Of a stretch of DNA of 21,770 nt, positions 1-10,210 are shown one piece after another. Origin of the DNA: Tritrichomonas foetus. Taxonomy: Eukaryota; Parabasalia; Tritrichomonadida; Tritrichomonadidae. Below the pieces are notes generated by a model that searched no databases, had not been told where the DNA came from, and saw only the letters and a list, made by a program, of their open reading frames with translations. The DNA lies in NCBI GenBank assembly GCA_001839685.1, contig MLAK01001305.1:1-21770 (forward strand), in the 5' to 3' direction. The position numbers and the translations under genes were made by a program. Position 1 is the stretch's first letter; every line of letters starts with the position of its first letter.

Positions 1-1253
1 GGATTTCAAAAAAGTTTTATTATTTTCAGGAGGTACCAAAACCACTTCTTATTATTACTAACTCTTGATGACCTCTACTTTGTCCACTAGATTAGGAGTA
101 TATGAAAATTTGTAGTGATTGATATCTTAATTTCATTCAACAACTTATTTGCCAAAAGATTCGATCCTTATGATGTTGTAACAGACAATGATGATATGAG
201 AGCATTTCGGAGAGATGGAATTGTGTTAAGTTATGATAAAGACTCTGGGGTCAATTATTTCCAGGTTTTGACGCTTCTCATTGTGATCAAGTCAAAGACT
301 ACTAATTTGGCAATCTGACCAATTACATGTAGATAAGAAGAGAAAATACCATCAAATCTCATATGGATCTATATTTATTGTTCATTTTTAGTAAATTTAC
401 AGTTTTTTTCCAATTTATTCATTTTGAGACTCTAAAATTCCATCTATATCTTTACATACAAACATTGAGCTAATATTTATACTGAAATCGAAACATAGAA
501 ATAAAAAATATGTAATAATTGATTTTTTTCGAATTTGCTGAATGTTGTTTTAATCAATAGAACTATCATTTCTATGATCATTAAAGATGAATTATGCATA
601 ATTGTTGTAGGGGTATCATGCGCGTAATATGGGTTTCTGTATTGTTAAGTCAGACTCTATTTCATATTATCAAAAGGGCCAGCACCAAAAATTGCAATTC
701 CTTCAAATATCAATGATTTCCATAAAGTGGTGTTTGATCAATCATATTTCAAAAATAAAAGTATTGATTTCAAGTTTATGAGACAAAAGAAAAAAAAAGA
801 AAAAAAGATATTTAGAATATGATATTGAAGAGTCAATGTTTAGTCAAAACTGAAATCTGGAGTTTAGTTCGTCATTTACTGAGTTGTATTTTAGTTGTCT
901 GTGTGTTAGTTTTTTAAAAAAATGTTGGAGTTGAGTGGCTCAGAGCAACCGTGTCCTCATGTATTTCGGATGAGCTGGGTTGGTATCATCAAAGCACACA
1001 ACTTTTTTTGGAACATACTTTGTTGAATTTAATGAATGGCTTTCGAAAGCTAGATGGAAAGAATCGAAATGGCCGATCTTGAACGATAGTGTCATTATTC
1101 AAAAAGTTGGCACGACCTTCTTTACAGTCCAATTATCATCTGAAAAAGGAATTTGACCTTTTCCAAAATAGTAATTTCACCATGATGTAATTGTCTTCAA
1201 TTAAAAACCAAATATCTTCTCAATTGCCAGCCATCAAACATCAAATTACAACA
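1..1253. other. Gene-free left flank with possible decayed coding scraps
   Basis: No intact gene is recognisable in this 1.25 kb. A 67-codon open stretch at 115-318 (+) has only a GTG start and is preceded by in-frame stops. The same frame stays largely open from base 1 with two stops (near 88 and 103), as expected of a degraded gene entering from the left edge. At about 610-830 two overlapping plus frames are open for 40-55 codons each. At about 920-1078 another stretch of roughly 50 codons is open and visibly GC-richer than its surroundings. None of these translations matches a family I know. The rest is AT-rich intergenic sequence with poly(A)/poly(T) runs. Confidence 0.5.
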
Positions 1254-2141
1254 ATGTCTGTTTTACTTCCAGAAGACATCTACGCGTTTTTCTCCCAATC
1301 AGAAGCACCAGAAAATATCGGAGATTTCGGTCCATTCGCTTGTGCAGAATGTCAACAGCCAATCGGTCCAAATAAGCCAGAAGGTATCGCTGACCTCCCT
1401 CCCTTCCCAATGCGCGGAAGACAACAACAGCCAGATCAACCACACAGAATGATGGGTCAACAGCAACAACAACAACAACAACAGCAACAACAACCGAACC
1501 ATGGAAATAATAAAACCTTCTTCCAAAGAGGAGGAAAAGCAAAACAGCAACAACAGCATCAAGTCCAACCAAAGAAAATTACAACAACTGTTGAAGTCTC
1601 GCCAAAATTTGCCGACGTCGATCTTGGAACATGGGCAAAACCGAAACCGTCGAACACTTCACCTCAGCCAACACAAACAGAAAAACAACCAGCACAAGCA
1701 GCATCAACTGCTCCACCAGCACAGCCAGTCGCTCCCCGCCCAGTCTCTCCAAACCAGGTCGGATTCAATCCACAAAAGACAACTGCATTCAATCCAGCCA
1801 AAACAGCTGCTGCATCATCAAACTCAAATCAATCCAAACCACAAGCTACTCCAGCAGCAGCACAACCACAGCAGCAGACAGCTAGTCAAGAAACTTCTTC
1901 GTGGGGAAAACCAAAGCCAAAGCCAAAACAAGCAACTTCTTTCGCCAGCCTCCTCGAGAAGGAGTCAAGCGTGAAGCCAACACAGGCAGCACAAGCATTC
2001 AAGCCAGCAGTCATTGGACACCCTACAGGAACTGCTGCACCACCACCTGCTGCTGCACCCGCAGACGAGAAAAACTGGCCATCGTTCTCCGCAATCAAAC
2101 AGCCAAAGAAGGACTCACCATGGGGAAATGTTAAACCTTGA
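1254..2141 (+). CDS. Gln/Pro/Ala-rich disordered protein with CxxC and Trp motifs, unknown function
   Basis: This is a 295-residue protein that I do not recognise. The first ATG of the frame is at 1254; the frame opens further upstream only through a TTG at 1191, so 1254 is chosen. Residues 1-55 are the only ordered-looking part (Leu/Phe/Pro rich, one CAEC pair at C30 and C33, then LPPFP). Next comes a 12-Gln tract (69-80; CAA/CAG at 1458-1493), further Q runs, and a long Pro/Ala/Gln/Ser/Lys linker. Short Trp-Lys-Pro motifs recur in the remainder: TWAKPKP, SSWGKPKPKP, NWPSF and SPWGNVKP at the C-terminus. Codons are GC-richer than in the AT-rich genes nearby, which suggests good expression. 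TAAA lies just after the TGA stop (2143-2146), a plausible polyadenylation signal. Repeated W motifs in a disordered chain suggest a scaffold or RNA-protein adaptor, but that is inference. Confidence 0.8.
   Translation: MSVLLPEDIYAFFSQSEAPENIGDFGPFACAECQQPIGPNKPEGIADLPPFPMRGRQQQPDQPHRMMGQQQQQQQQQQQQPNHGNNKTFFQRGGKAKQQQQHQVQPKKITTTVEVSPKFADVDLGTWAKPKPSNTSPQPTQTEKQPAQAASTAPPAQPVAPRPVSPNQVGFNPQKTTAFNPAKTAAASSNSNQSKPQATPAAAQPQQQTASQETSSWGKPKPKPKQATSFASLLEKESSVKPTQAAQAFKPAVIGHPTGTAAPPPAAAPADEKNWPSFSAIKQPKKDSPWGNVKP
1458..1493 (+). repeat. CAA/CAG microsatellite encoding 12 Gln
   Basis: Twelve uninterrupted glutamine codons, ten CAA and two CAG, lie inside the disordered protein. Tracts of this kind change length by slippage, so copy number may vary between strains. 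Confidence 0.9.
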
Positions 2142-2519
2142 ATAAAGCTTTGATCTTTTTCTCAATTTTTCATTCGATTTTTAATTTCTTTTTTACTGGA
2201 TATTTTTTTACTGGATGATTCTTTTACTGAATGATTCTTTTACTGAATGATTCTTTTACTGAATGATTCTTTTACTGAATGATTCTTTTACTGAAGAGAT
2301 TCATTAATGAAATTTTATTTTACTGATCTTAAGATATAATGAAATCAATAATTTGACTCTAAATGAATTTAGCTTGAAATTCTACTTAAATTGTTTTTTC
2401 ATCAAAAAAGAAACAAAGAGTTTTAAATTCGAAATATTCTATGAATAAAAGATAAAATTTTAAACAATATCAACAAAGTTTAATCAAAATTATTCATCCG
2501 TGAATTCATTTCTTCTATT
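2142..2519. other. Convergent intergenic region
   Basis: This is the space between two genes that converge, so it should hold both 3' ends. It contains TAAA at 2143-2146 just after the upstream stop, the 16-bp tandem array described separately, and AT-rich sequence. No gene is visible. Confidence 0.7.
2194..2304. repeat. 16-bp tandem repeat downstream of the Gln-rich gene
   Basis: The unit is TACTGAATGATTCTTT. Four identical copies start at 2225, 2241, 2257 and 2273. Diverged copies flank them: TACTGG variants at 2194 and 2209, and a truncated TACTGAAG copy at 2289. The array starts about 50 bp after the stop codon, so it is either in the 3' UTR or just beyond it. Confidence 0.9.
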
Positions 2520-3839
2520 TCATCCAACTCCAATTACTACATCGTCAGCATCTTGGTTGTAAATTTCTTCGTGACCTTCATTAATTCCTGTGAATTGGAA
2601 TTCGTCTTCTTCTTCTTCACCGAATTGTCCACCACCAAACAACTCATTTGCTTCCATTTCACACCTCTCACGGAAGTAAGCCTCAACATCTTGTCTTTCT
2701 TGGAATGAAATTGGTTGCTCATCAATTTCTTCAAGATGTTGAAGAAGATGAATGGCTTCAGGTCTGAATTCTTCAAGTTCACAAACAGGAGATTCATACA
2801 TGTAAAGATACTGAAAGTTTTCTAGGTCAGAAAGAGGAGATAGTTCAGTAGGTTGTTCGATCAAAGTTTTATGTAAATCACAAACATTCAAAGATTTCAA
2901 ATTTTCTAAGCCTTGAACTGAAACAAGTGGATTATCACTTAAATCAATATCAGTCACACTAATTAAGTCTTTATGCATACAATATGAAATAAATTTGAGG
3001 TTATTTGAAGAAATGTTCAATGCTTTCAATTTGGTGAGACCTGAGAAAGTAGATTCTTTTATATCATTGATTTGATTGTTTGAAAGATTCAACTTTTCTA
3101 AGCTTTTACATTCATAAAAAGCACTTGGAGCCATAAAAAACACTCGATTTTGAGACAAATCCAAACTCTTCAACTTTGGAGCCTTTATTGAAACAACACA
3201 GTTGATTTGATTTTGGGAAAGAACCAAATTTTCTAAGCACGGAAAATTCAAATCTTTAATTTCCTTGATTTTGTTTTCAGTTAAAACTAGATTCTTCAAA
3301 TGTGGAATTTTGCATAAAGGCGAAATATCAGAAATCAAATTAGATTTAAGGGAAATATTCAAAAGTGCATCAAAATTGGCAAGTTCAGAAATTTCAGTGA
3401 TTTCTGCGCGCATCACACAAAATGATGTGAAAGTGAAGTGAAAAACCTCACCTTCAACAGGTTGAAGATCAGACAGTCGGTCCTGTATGAACTCCTTGGT
3501 GAGAGCAAATTGTTCGAAGTCTTCTTCCTCTTGCCTGCTTTGAAAAGCATCACGAATTAATTTTAGGCATTCGCAAAAGAATGTAATGAAGGTCTCCTCA
3601 ATGAAATCTCCCTCGGAGGAAACATCTGATATTAAAAACATCAAATCGTGCGGCGTACACATCGAAGGAATGCCAAGATTCATTCGTCTGAATTTTTCGA
3701 TTGCATGGAACGTGCCAATTCCGCGGTCTAGTATGCCATCGACGTTCTCACGCATAAAGATATCGGATGCGAGTTGTTGATCGTGAGGAAGAGCTGATTT
3801 ACTGTCTTCGTAATAATCCCCTTCTTCTTCTTCGCTCAT
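2520..3839 (-). CDS. Leucine-rich repeat protein (SDS22-like repeats) with acidic tail
   Basis: This is a 439-residue, intron-free protein. Residues 1-150 are an acidic, helical N-terminal region without a family signature I recognise. From about 155 to 355 there are eight or so 21-24-residue leucine-rich repeats with the LxxLxLxxNxI pattern (for example LKNLVLTENKI, LENLVLSQNQI, LKSLDLSQNRV, LEKLNLSNNQI, LKALNISSNNL). They are followed by a cap-like segment (HLLQHLEEIDEQPIS, then ERQDVEAYFRER). That cap resembles the end of SDS22/LRRC-type proteins, including axonemal ones, where a conserved Leu-Asp/Glu and ERxxA helix close the solenoid. The last 45 residues are Gly/Glu/Asp rich. The fold implies a protein-interaction scaffold. 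There is no signal peptide or membrane segment, so it should be cytosolic. The exact family is not assigned. Confidence 0.85.
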   Translation of the reverse strand: MSEEEEGDYYEDSKSALPHDQQLASDIFMRENVDGILDRGIGTFHAIEKFRRMNLGIPSMCTPHDLMFLISDVSSEGDFIEETFITFFCECLKLIRDAFQSRQEEEDFEQFALTKEFIQDRLSDLQPVEGEVFHFTFTSFCVMRAEITEISELANFDALLNISLKSNLISDISPLCKIPHLKNLVLTENKIKEIKDLNFPCLENLVLSQNQINCVVSIKAPKLKSLDLSQNRVFFMAPSAFYECKSLEKLNLSNNQINDIKESTFSGLTKLKALNISSNNLKFISYCMHKDLISVTDIDLSDNPLVSVQGLENLKSLNVCDLHKTLIEQPTELSPLSDLENFQYLYMYESPVCELEEFRPEAIHLLQHLEEIDEQPISFQERQDVEAYFRERCEMEANELFGGGQFGEEEEDEFQFTGINEGHEEIYNQDADDVVIGVG

Positions 3840-4328
3840 TCAATTTACGAAAAATGTTAGATTTTATAGTTTTGGGATCAGCTTTTCAATAGTTTATATC
3901 ATAATTGTATTGAAAAAGTTATGGAGAATTCAATAAACATAGAAAATTTTGGACGTTATGAATCAAGATCCTGTCATGACATTTTGCATACTGGCCAAAT
4001 TAATTCTCAAAATTCTTAATTAATGCGATTCACTGTGATGTTGTTTTTTCAGAATTAACCCCTAAAACTGTAAGAATTAGTTTTGTTCATTCATCAAATG
4101 TAAGAGAAACAAACATATATTGAAAATATGAATGCATAACTCTTAAAAAAAATATTTATGATGATGAAATAATTCACTAAATTGAAACAAAGATCATTTC
4201 ATGAACAATTAAGTCAAGTTTCAAAAAAAAATTGAATTTAAATAAATAAATAAAAAACATTAAATTGTGAAATATTATTTTTTCCTTTTTATATAAAAAA
4301 AAAAAACAAATAAAACTCGAATAACAAA
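3840..4328. other. Intergenic spacer between two minus-strand genes
   Basis: About 490 bp of AT-rich DNA with A-runs. It should hold the promoter of the LRR gene and the 3' end of the coiled-coil gene. No ORF, RNA gene or clear motif is seen. Confidence 0.6.
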
Positions 4329-6281
4329 TTATGTCAAATTCTGATTCTCATCTGAAGAAGAACTTTTTGATGATAAACTATTTGATATGTCCTTGTCGCT
4401 CTTTTCTACTCCTTCTTCATTCAATTTATTTTCTTCTTTCCCAATATTTTCCTCATTTTCATTTTCGTTGTTTGAATGGGAATTATTTTGGTCATCCGCA
4501 TTTTCATTTTCTGATTCTACATTTGGAGTATTGAGGAGAGGTGTTGAAGAACTTATGTTATTATCTGAATTCGTTTGTCTATCTTGAGCAATACTTGTAT
4601 TCACTCTTCTTCTTGGGATTGGATCATCTTGCTCTTTTTCTTTAATTAATTTAATTCTTTCTTCATCTACAATATCCAAGTTGAGTGATTTTTGTTTTAT
4701 TCCTTTCTTTTCACAGATTCTCTTAATCTGTTTGTCAATATTAGCGGCTCTGTTTAACGCCCCTTGAATACTTTTATCGCGGTAAGTCTCCATTTCAGCT
4801 TTCCTCGAATCAGAATAGTTCAAATAGTTAGAAATTGTGAGCTGTTGTAGTTGAATTAGCTTCTCTTTCTTATTTCGATAGTAATCGAACATTTTTTCGA
4901 AATTTGCTTCTCTCTCCATTTCTTCGATTTTATCTGCCTGAACTTTAATTCCTTCAGCTTCGTCGAAATGACGATTGAATGCGAGATATTTTTCTTTAGA
5001 TCTAAGATTAAGATAAGTGACTGAATTTCTTTTGAAGAGTGGAGTTAATTCTTCAGGAATTTCAGAATCAAATTGTTTGATTTGTTCTTGGTGCTGAGCT
5101 TTCATCTCATTGACATGTTTGATTGTATTATTTTGTTGTTCAGTAATTTTTTCATTCCAGTCACTTTTTATTGAATCAGCTAAAGCTAAAAGTTCATTAC
5201 GTTTTGCGATTAATTCTTCAAGGCCTGATTTTGTTTCATAAAAGTTTGATTTCATCTTGATATCCATTGATACTCTCTCATATGCATTTGCTACTTTTTT
5301 GGCCTCTGGATATTGACTCTTTTCTATTAAATCCTTTTCCATTTGTCTCAAAATATTAGCAGAATTCTTCAATTCTTCAATAGTTGGTTCATTTTCAGGT
5401 TTTTCATCATTTAAAAGAGTGTTGGTAAGATCATCCATTGGCGGCACTGAGCGATTTCTATAGTTTACATGACTCATTGCAGCACGAGGTGGCTTTGTAT
5501 TTCGAAGTGGGAAAATATTCAGTCGTTTTGTCACGTAAGGATTGTATAAAATATCGGTTGGGATTTTATTCATTTCTTGGTTATAGGTCAATTTTTTGGG
5601 AGGCAGGCGACCGTTTACTCTGCGTTGATGAGAAAGAGAAGTTTTGGGAATTCTGACACTGCTATTGTATGAATAGGAGAGTGAAGGTGATGCATTACAT
5701 GAGCGGCTATTTGAGCGGTTTGATGAAAGTGATGCAGTCTTTGACGAACGATTTGAAAGTGGAGTTGAAGGAGAAGAATTTGCGCCGGAATGATTTTGTG
5801 AAGCTGAAGGTGAATTTAATGGTGAATTTGAATGTGAATTCGAATGTGAATCTGATGGTGAATTTGAATGTGAATGTAATGGTGAATTTATAGGTGAATT
5901 TTCTGATGTGTTTTTATTGGAATTTTCTTGGCTTTGAATGTTGGATTGTTGAGCTGATGGCCGTTTACTTGATGCATTTGAATGTATAGGCGAGTTTATA
6001 TTGGAACTTTTCTGAGAATTGTTATTCGAAGTATGATTAGATCGCGCTTGGCCAGTTATCTGGTCAATTAACTGATTTGTGTTATCTTCGATATTGATGG
6101 GTTGTTCTCCATCCTCGTTTGTGGCTGGCTCGTTGTTTTGACAGTTATTGGAATTTTCGATATTTTCGTTATTTTCGTCAGCGACCTTTTTTGCTGATGG
6201 ATTGAGCGGCGGGAGCTTCGATGTTTCAACTTGTGGGTCCTTCAGCTCCGTCGGGAAGAGAGAGGCGTCTTCGCGACTCAT
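4329..6281 (-). CDS. Ser/Asn-rich, coiled-coil protein, unknown function
   Basis: This is a 650-residue protein. Residues 1-75 are acidic and Asn-rich. Residues 75-205 are almost entirely Ser/Asn/His/Pro with repeated NSP and HSNS units. Residues 210-285 form a basic Pro/Tyr segment (LPPKKLTYNQEMNKIPTDIL) that looks conserved in style. Residues 295-555 are long charged helices, predicted coiled coil (for example IEELKNSANILRQMEKDLIE and EAEGIKVQADKIEEMEREA). The tail from 560 is again acidic and Ser/Asn rich. Several SP dipeptides could be proline-directed phosphorylation sites. There is no membrane segment or catalytic motif. Many trichomonad genes have this build, a disordered head plus a coiled-coil rod, and are suspected cytoskeletal proteins. 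That link is from general knowledge, not shown here. The ATG at 6281 is the first in frame. Confidence 0.8.
   Translation of the reverse strand: MSREDASLFPTELKDPQVETSKLPPLNPSAKKVADENNENIENSNNCQNNEPATNEDGEQPINIEDNTNQLIDQITGQARSNHTSNNNSQKSSNINSPIHSNASSKRPSAQQSNIQSQENSNKNTSENSPINSPLHSHSNSPSDSHSNSHSNSPLNSPSASQNHSGANSSPSTPLSNRSSKTASLSSNRSNSRSCNASPSLSYSYNSSVRIPKTSLSHQRRVNGRLPPKKLTYNQEMNKIPTDILYNPYVTKRLNIFPLRNTKPPRAAMSHVNYRNRSVPPMDDLTNTLLNDEKPENEPTIEELKNSANILRQMEKDLIEKSQYPEAKKVANAYERVSMDIKMKSNFYETKSGLEELIAKRNELLALADSIKSDWNEKITEQQNNTIKHVNEMKAQHQEQIKQFDSEIPEELTPLFKRNSVTYLNLRSKEKYLAFNRHFDEAEGIKVQADKIEEMEREANFEKMFDYYRNKKEKLIQLQQLTISNYLNYSDSRKAEMETYRDKSIQGALNRAANIDKQIKRICEKKGIKQKSLNLDIVDEERIKLIKEKEQDDPIPRRRVNTSIAQDRQTNSDNNISSSTPLLNTPNVESENENADDQNNSHSNNENENEENIGKEENKLNEEGVEKSDKDISNSLSSKSSSSDENQNLT
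5802..5900 (-). repeat. Ser-Asn-Pro coding repeat (SNSP/HSNS units)
   Basis: The DNA is a run of imperfect GGTGAATTTGAATGTGAAT-like units on the plus strand. It encodes residues 128-160 of the coiled-coil protein, alternating NSP and HSNS. It has the look of slippage-driven low-complexity expansion. Confidence 0.75.
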
Positions 6282-9000
6282 TTCTGATTGCTCACAAAAA
6301 GTTGGAAAATCGTTATTTTCTGCGGGAATAAACGGTCGTTTCGATACCCAGGAAAAAATTCACTTTTTATGTACATTTATAATTTTTTGCCACTTGAAAG
6401 GATTTATTCTTTCTTTTTTCGATTGATTGTTTTCTTTTCTCTCATAGCTAAGCATCTATATATTATCCAGTAAATTTAAATGTTAAATTTTATCATTTTC
6501 ACTTGAATTCACATCAAAGTTATTTTGATTTAACTTTTTAATCTAGAACTTTAGTTGTAATATCCTGAGCTAATTTTCATATAAAATTAACATTCATCTT
6601 GACTAATATATGATAATCAGTTTTCTATGATGAATAACTAAAGAGTTACATCATGAATGATAGACATCACCGATTTCATTTCAGAAATGAAAAGTTCTTC
6701 TGAATGTCAGAACAGAGAATTGATATTGATTTCAATTGGTGGTAAACATAAAACATGAGAAATGAATTTATGCTTGAATTTATAAATAGTAACTGATGGA
6801 TTCATCTTATTTAAGATGTATATTGGTCTTAAAAGTTTTCATTTTGGCTGATGTTCCAATTTGTCTCATCTGATTCAATATTGTATATGCTTATAATCCT
6901 CTGAGTTTATCACTGAAATATCATTATTTCTCAATTTTCTACGAATTGAATTAGTTTTTTTATATCCTTAACAGATATTAGTGAAAAAAAGTATAAAAAT
7001 AGAATTAGTGATCACAATAATCGTTGTTTCTCATTTAATAAGGAAAAAATGACATTGTTAATAATGTGACTGTTTCATAATCTGATGGATAGAAAATATA
7101 TCAGACTATTTTATTCTGGTCTAAATATGGCAACCAATTTGATTACTAATTAATTTTCACTTTCATAATTGGCGATAAATCGATCGAAGTTCATCGTTTT
7201 ATCGTTGATTATCTCTCACCAATAAATACCACAATTTCATTTGGTTGAGACAACCATGAATTCTTTTACTTTTGATATCAAAAAATGTTCTTACCACGAC
7301 TCATCTCTGGGATAATTCTAAAGGAAAAACTAGCTTTCATCAATAAAAACAAATGTATAACATCATGAAGCAAATCAAGGTGAGATAATTTAAATTCTGA
7401 CAGATTTTGATTTGTATTATTATATAACATGTTCACTAGAGAATGAGGAACTGTGATAATATTTAGAAGAAAGATAGTTAGTGTTATCAATGAGATTCCT
7501 TTTCTTCGTCAACATTTCATCCAATCTTAATTGTTATGATTATCAAAATTCTTTTTTAAATTCTGTATTAATTGATTTTTTATAAGAATATTTTTATGAA
7601 ATTCGTTTAGACATTTTCAGAGATATAGGATGTCGAAATATTTCTTTTGATTCAACTCATATTTCATATCATGAATTGATATAATTAACTGATGATCAAT
7701 TTCTTTATTTCATTATTTAATGTTCTGATTTCAATCATATTTAATATCATCATTTTTATTAATATGTCGAATTGGGTAAAAGGAAGTGAAAAAGGAATAG
7801 AATAGTTTCTTTCAAATACTGATTGTATGAAATAACAAATGAACTTTGGTCTAAATTGAAAATTCGTTTTCATCAAAATCAATCAAATTTCAATATTTTT
7901 TTCCAATACTTGCGATACTAATGATATATTTTATAAGAATTCATTTGATCAAAATCTAAACACTAGTAATTTCACTGGTATTTTTCCATAATGAAGGAAT
8001 GTGGAGGAAATGCTCACGACATAAAAATATTGTTTAAGCTTTTCTTCAAAGAATAGTAAATATTTGATGTCCAAAATGTTGTTAAAGGTGATAGTTATTA
8101 TCGTGAAGTTAAAAAAAAATTATTTCCAATCGAGTTAGGTAACAAATGCTTGATAATTAATGATTTCTAAGAGAAACGAATTCAATCAACCCATTGTTCA
8201 TCAGATCAAGTTGTGGTAAATATAACTATCAGATTCAAATATGATCTATTGATGGGATGAATTCGATTACAAAACTAATATGAAATACCTAAATGGTGTG
8301 AATGCAGAACATACTTTTGAAAATACAAAACACAAGAATGAAACTTTTCTAAAACTTCATCTTTGTATAAAAGTGGAAAATTCTAGTGTCTGTTATTATT
8401 TGATAATTGGAATTTTAATACAAGCTCATTCAAGTATAGTCTTGGAATCACAAAAATCACATCATTCGTTGACTTTTGAAGCATATGAAATAAGGATAGA
8501 TCAAACATAAATAAAAAGATTATATTATTTAATTCATATTTTTGGAAACATTAATACTCCAAATTTGTATATTTTTTAAAGGACACACATCTATTATAAA
8601 AAACAAAACAAAATACTTTCTATCTTCATAAAAAAATATTGAATAATTATATGAATCATTTCTATTTGATCAATTGTTTCCAACATGGCACAATTGCATT
8701 ATGATGACAGGTTATTTTTCCATTGATAATCGCACAAAAAGAGATCATCGAAAGGTTCAGATTCGGAAAACACTTTCGTTCCATGTTGCATTTGATTGTA
8801 TAGTCATAAAGCCCTTAATCACAAAATCAATAAAACATCATAATAAATCAATAAAATTAAAAAATTAATATGTGATATTCACATTTTTATTATTCGCTAA
8901 TATAATTTAAAAATAAAATAACAATAGTAACTAACATTTGATACGATTTCATTTCAAATTCTTGTTCCATTCAACAGTTGTTCATCCACAATCAGCCAAT
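6282..9000. other. 2.7-kb region without a recognisable gene
   Basis: The sequence is strongly AT-rich. The only open stretches are short: 7278-7490 (-), 7685-7882 (-), 8280-8510 (+, 76 codons, ATG start) and 8674-8868 (+, 64 codons). None has a motif or family resemblance I can defend. The stretch at about 8680-8830 is a little GC-richer and open in more than one frame, which could mark a decayed gene. The 5' flank of the coiled-coil gene lies at the left end. Confidence 0.55.
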
Positions 9001-10200
9001 TCAATATTTGTATGAATCAGGAACGAGAGAATTTTTTTTCACAGTTTTGATGGTTGTCTTTGCGACTGAGCGGCACACTGGAATCTGAAATGCCATTGCA
9101 TTTTTAATGAATCCTCTTGTTTTCCCGATTCTCACCACAGAGTTGGCAGTAGGAATCGGAACTGTTTTAGAAATTGGCTTTGGTGGATTCAAAGAGATTC
9201 CACTTGACCATTTGATGTTGTCGTTGAGTCGAACAATTGATGGAACGTCTGAAAAGATTTTCGACACATTTTGATTCTCCTTCAGCCAGTCTGAGTTCAA
9301 AACCTCATTGATGTCTGCACGCTGAGTGTAATCTTTATGAAGCATCATTCTAAGAAGGTTCTTTAATGATTCAATTAAATGGATTGGTTTTTCATCAGGG
9401 TGATGTGATTTAAAACCGTCTTCTTTCTGTTGATTTTGATCGTTTTCCTTTGAATTATTCATGACGAAGTTTGAGCAGCTGCTGTTGAGGGGCTTGCCTG
9501 AATCTTCATCGGGAAATGTGAGGGGATCGCTCACAATCTTATTGAATAATTTCTGAAGGTTGCTGTCCAAAAAAGGTGGAACGCCCGTCACCATAATATA
9601 AAGAATGACGCCGAGGCTCCAAATGTCTGTTTTCTTTGTGTAGCCCTGCCCCTTGATCAGCTCGGGTGACGCGTAGCAAGGCGATCCGCACCTTGTCCTC
9701 ATTATTTCCTGATTGGAATCGACATGCCGTGAGAATCCGAAATCGCTGAGTTTGACGTGGTTTTCTTTGGTGAGGAGGATGTTGTCGATCTTTAAATCGC
9801 GGTGGACGATGTTTTTGACGTTATGGAGATATGAAAAGGCGCTTGCGATTTGCTTGAAGATTTTCTTCGCTTTTTCTTCTTCTAACGGCTCCCCATAAAA
9901 AAGGCGACCCGCAAGAGAGCCACTTTTTGCATATTCCATAATCAAATAAATATTCGTTGGCGTTTCGATTACGTCTAAAAGTTGGATGATATTGAAATGG
10001 TTAATTGAGCGCATATTCTGAACTTCGTTTTTGATTCCAGCGATTTGAATTTGTCGTTTTTTTTCATCTGTTTCCAATGTGATGATTTTGATGGCAACTT
10101 CGGCGTCGGTTTCGAGGTCAACACCATTGTAGACAACTGAGGAAGCTCCTTCGCCAATTGGATAAAGAATCTTGTAATGCGAAATGGTGGAGAACATCAT
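9001..10200 (-). CDS. Serine/threonine protein kinase, CAMK/SNF1-AMPK-like
   Basis: This is a 399-residue protein with a complete kinase domain at residues 9-306. Visible elements are the Gly-rich loop GEGASSVV (16-23), VAIK with catalytic K38, the alpha-C Glu near E59, HRDLKIDN (133-140, catalytic D135), DFG (153-155), an activation segment with CGSPCYASPE (171-180) and DIWSLGVILY (192-201). DLKxDN, GSPxYxSPE and the SLGVILYxMVTGxxPF pattern are typical of the CAMK/SNF1/MARK group, which is greatly expanded in trichomonads. The arginine before the catalytic Asp predicts control by activation-loop phosphorylation. An insert of about 40 hydrophilic residues (roughly 233-273) sits before the helix leading to LLRMMLHKDYTQRADI. 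The tail (310-399) is short and basic, with no known regulatory domain. All catalytic residues are present, so it should be active; the substrate is unknown. Confidence 0.95.
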   Translation of the reverse strand: MMFSTISHYKILYPIGEGASSVVYNGVDLETDAEVAIKIITLETDEKKRQIQIAGIKNEVQNMRSINHFNIIQLLDVIETPTNIYLIMEYAKSGSLAGRLFYGEPLEEEKAKKIFKQIASAFSYLHNVKNIVHRDLKIDNILLTKENHVKLSDFGFSRHVDSNQEIMRTRCGSPCYASPELIKGQGYTKKTDIWSLGVILYIMVTGVPPFLDSNLQKLFNKIVSDPLTFPDEDSGKPLNSSCSNFVMNNSKENDQNQQKEDGFKSHHPDEKPIHLIESLKNLLRMMLHKDYTQRADINEVLNSDWLKENQNVSKIFSDVPSIVRLNDNIKWSSGISLNPPKPISKTVPIPTANSVVRIGKTRGFIKNAMAFQIPVCRSVAKTTIKTVKKNSLVPDSYKY

Positions 10201-10210
10201 TTGTTTAAAA

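Noticed and set aside
945..955. GTGTCC near 948 as a second mariner terminus
   Set aside because: The match is six bases only, without the adjoining TA and the rest of the terminal sequence.
1246..1572. Long minus-strand ORFs opposite the Gln-rich gene (Val/Leu-rich)
   Set aside because: They are the reverse reading of CAA/CAG and Pro codons, giving artificial Val/Leu runs. The plus frame has the natural composition.
8280..8510. 76-codon ORF as a real small gene
   Set aside because: It has an ATG, but there is no initiator motif at the expected distance, codon use resembles surrounding intergenic DNA, and no family is recognised. It is noted within the intergenic entry only.
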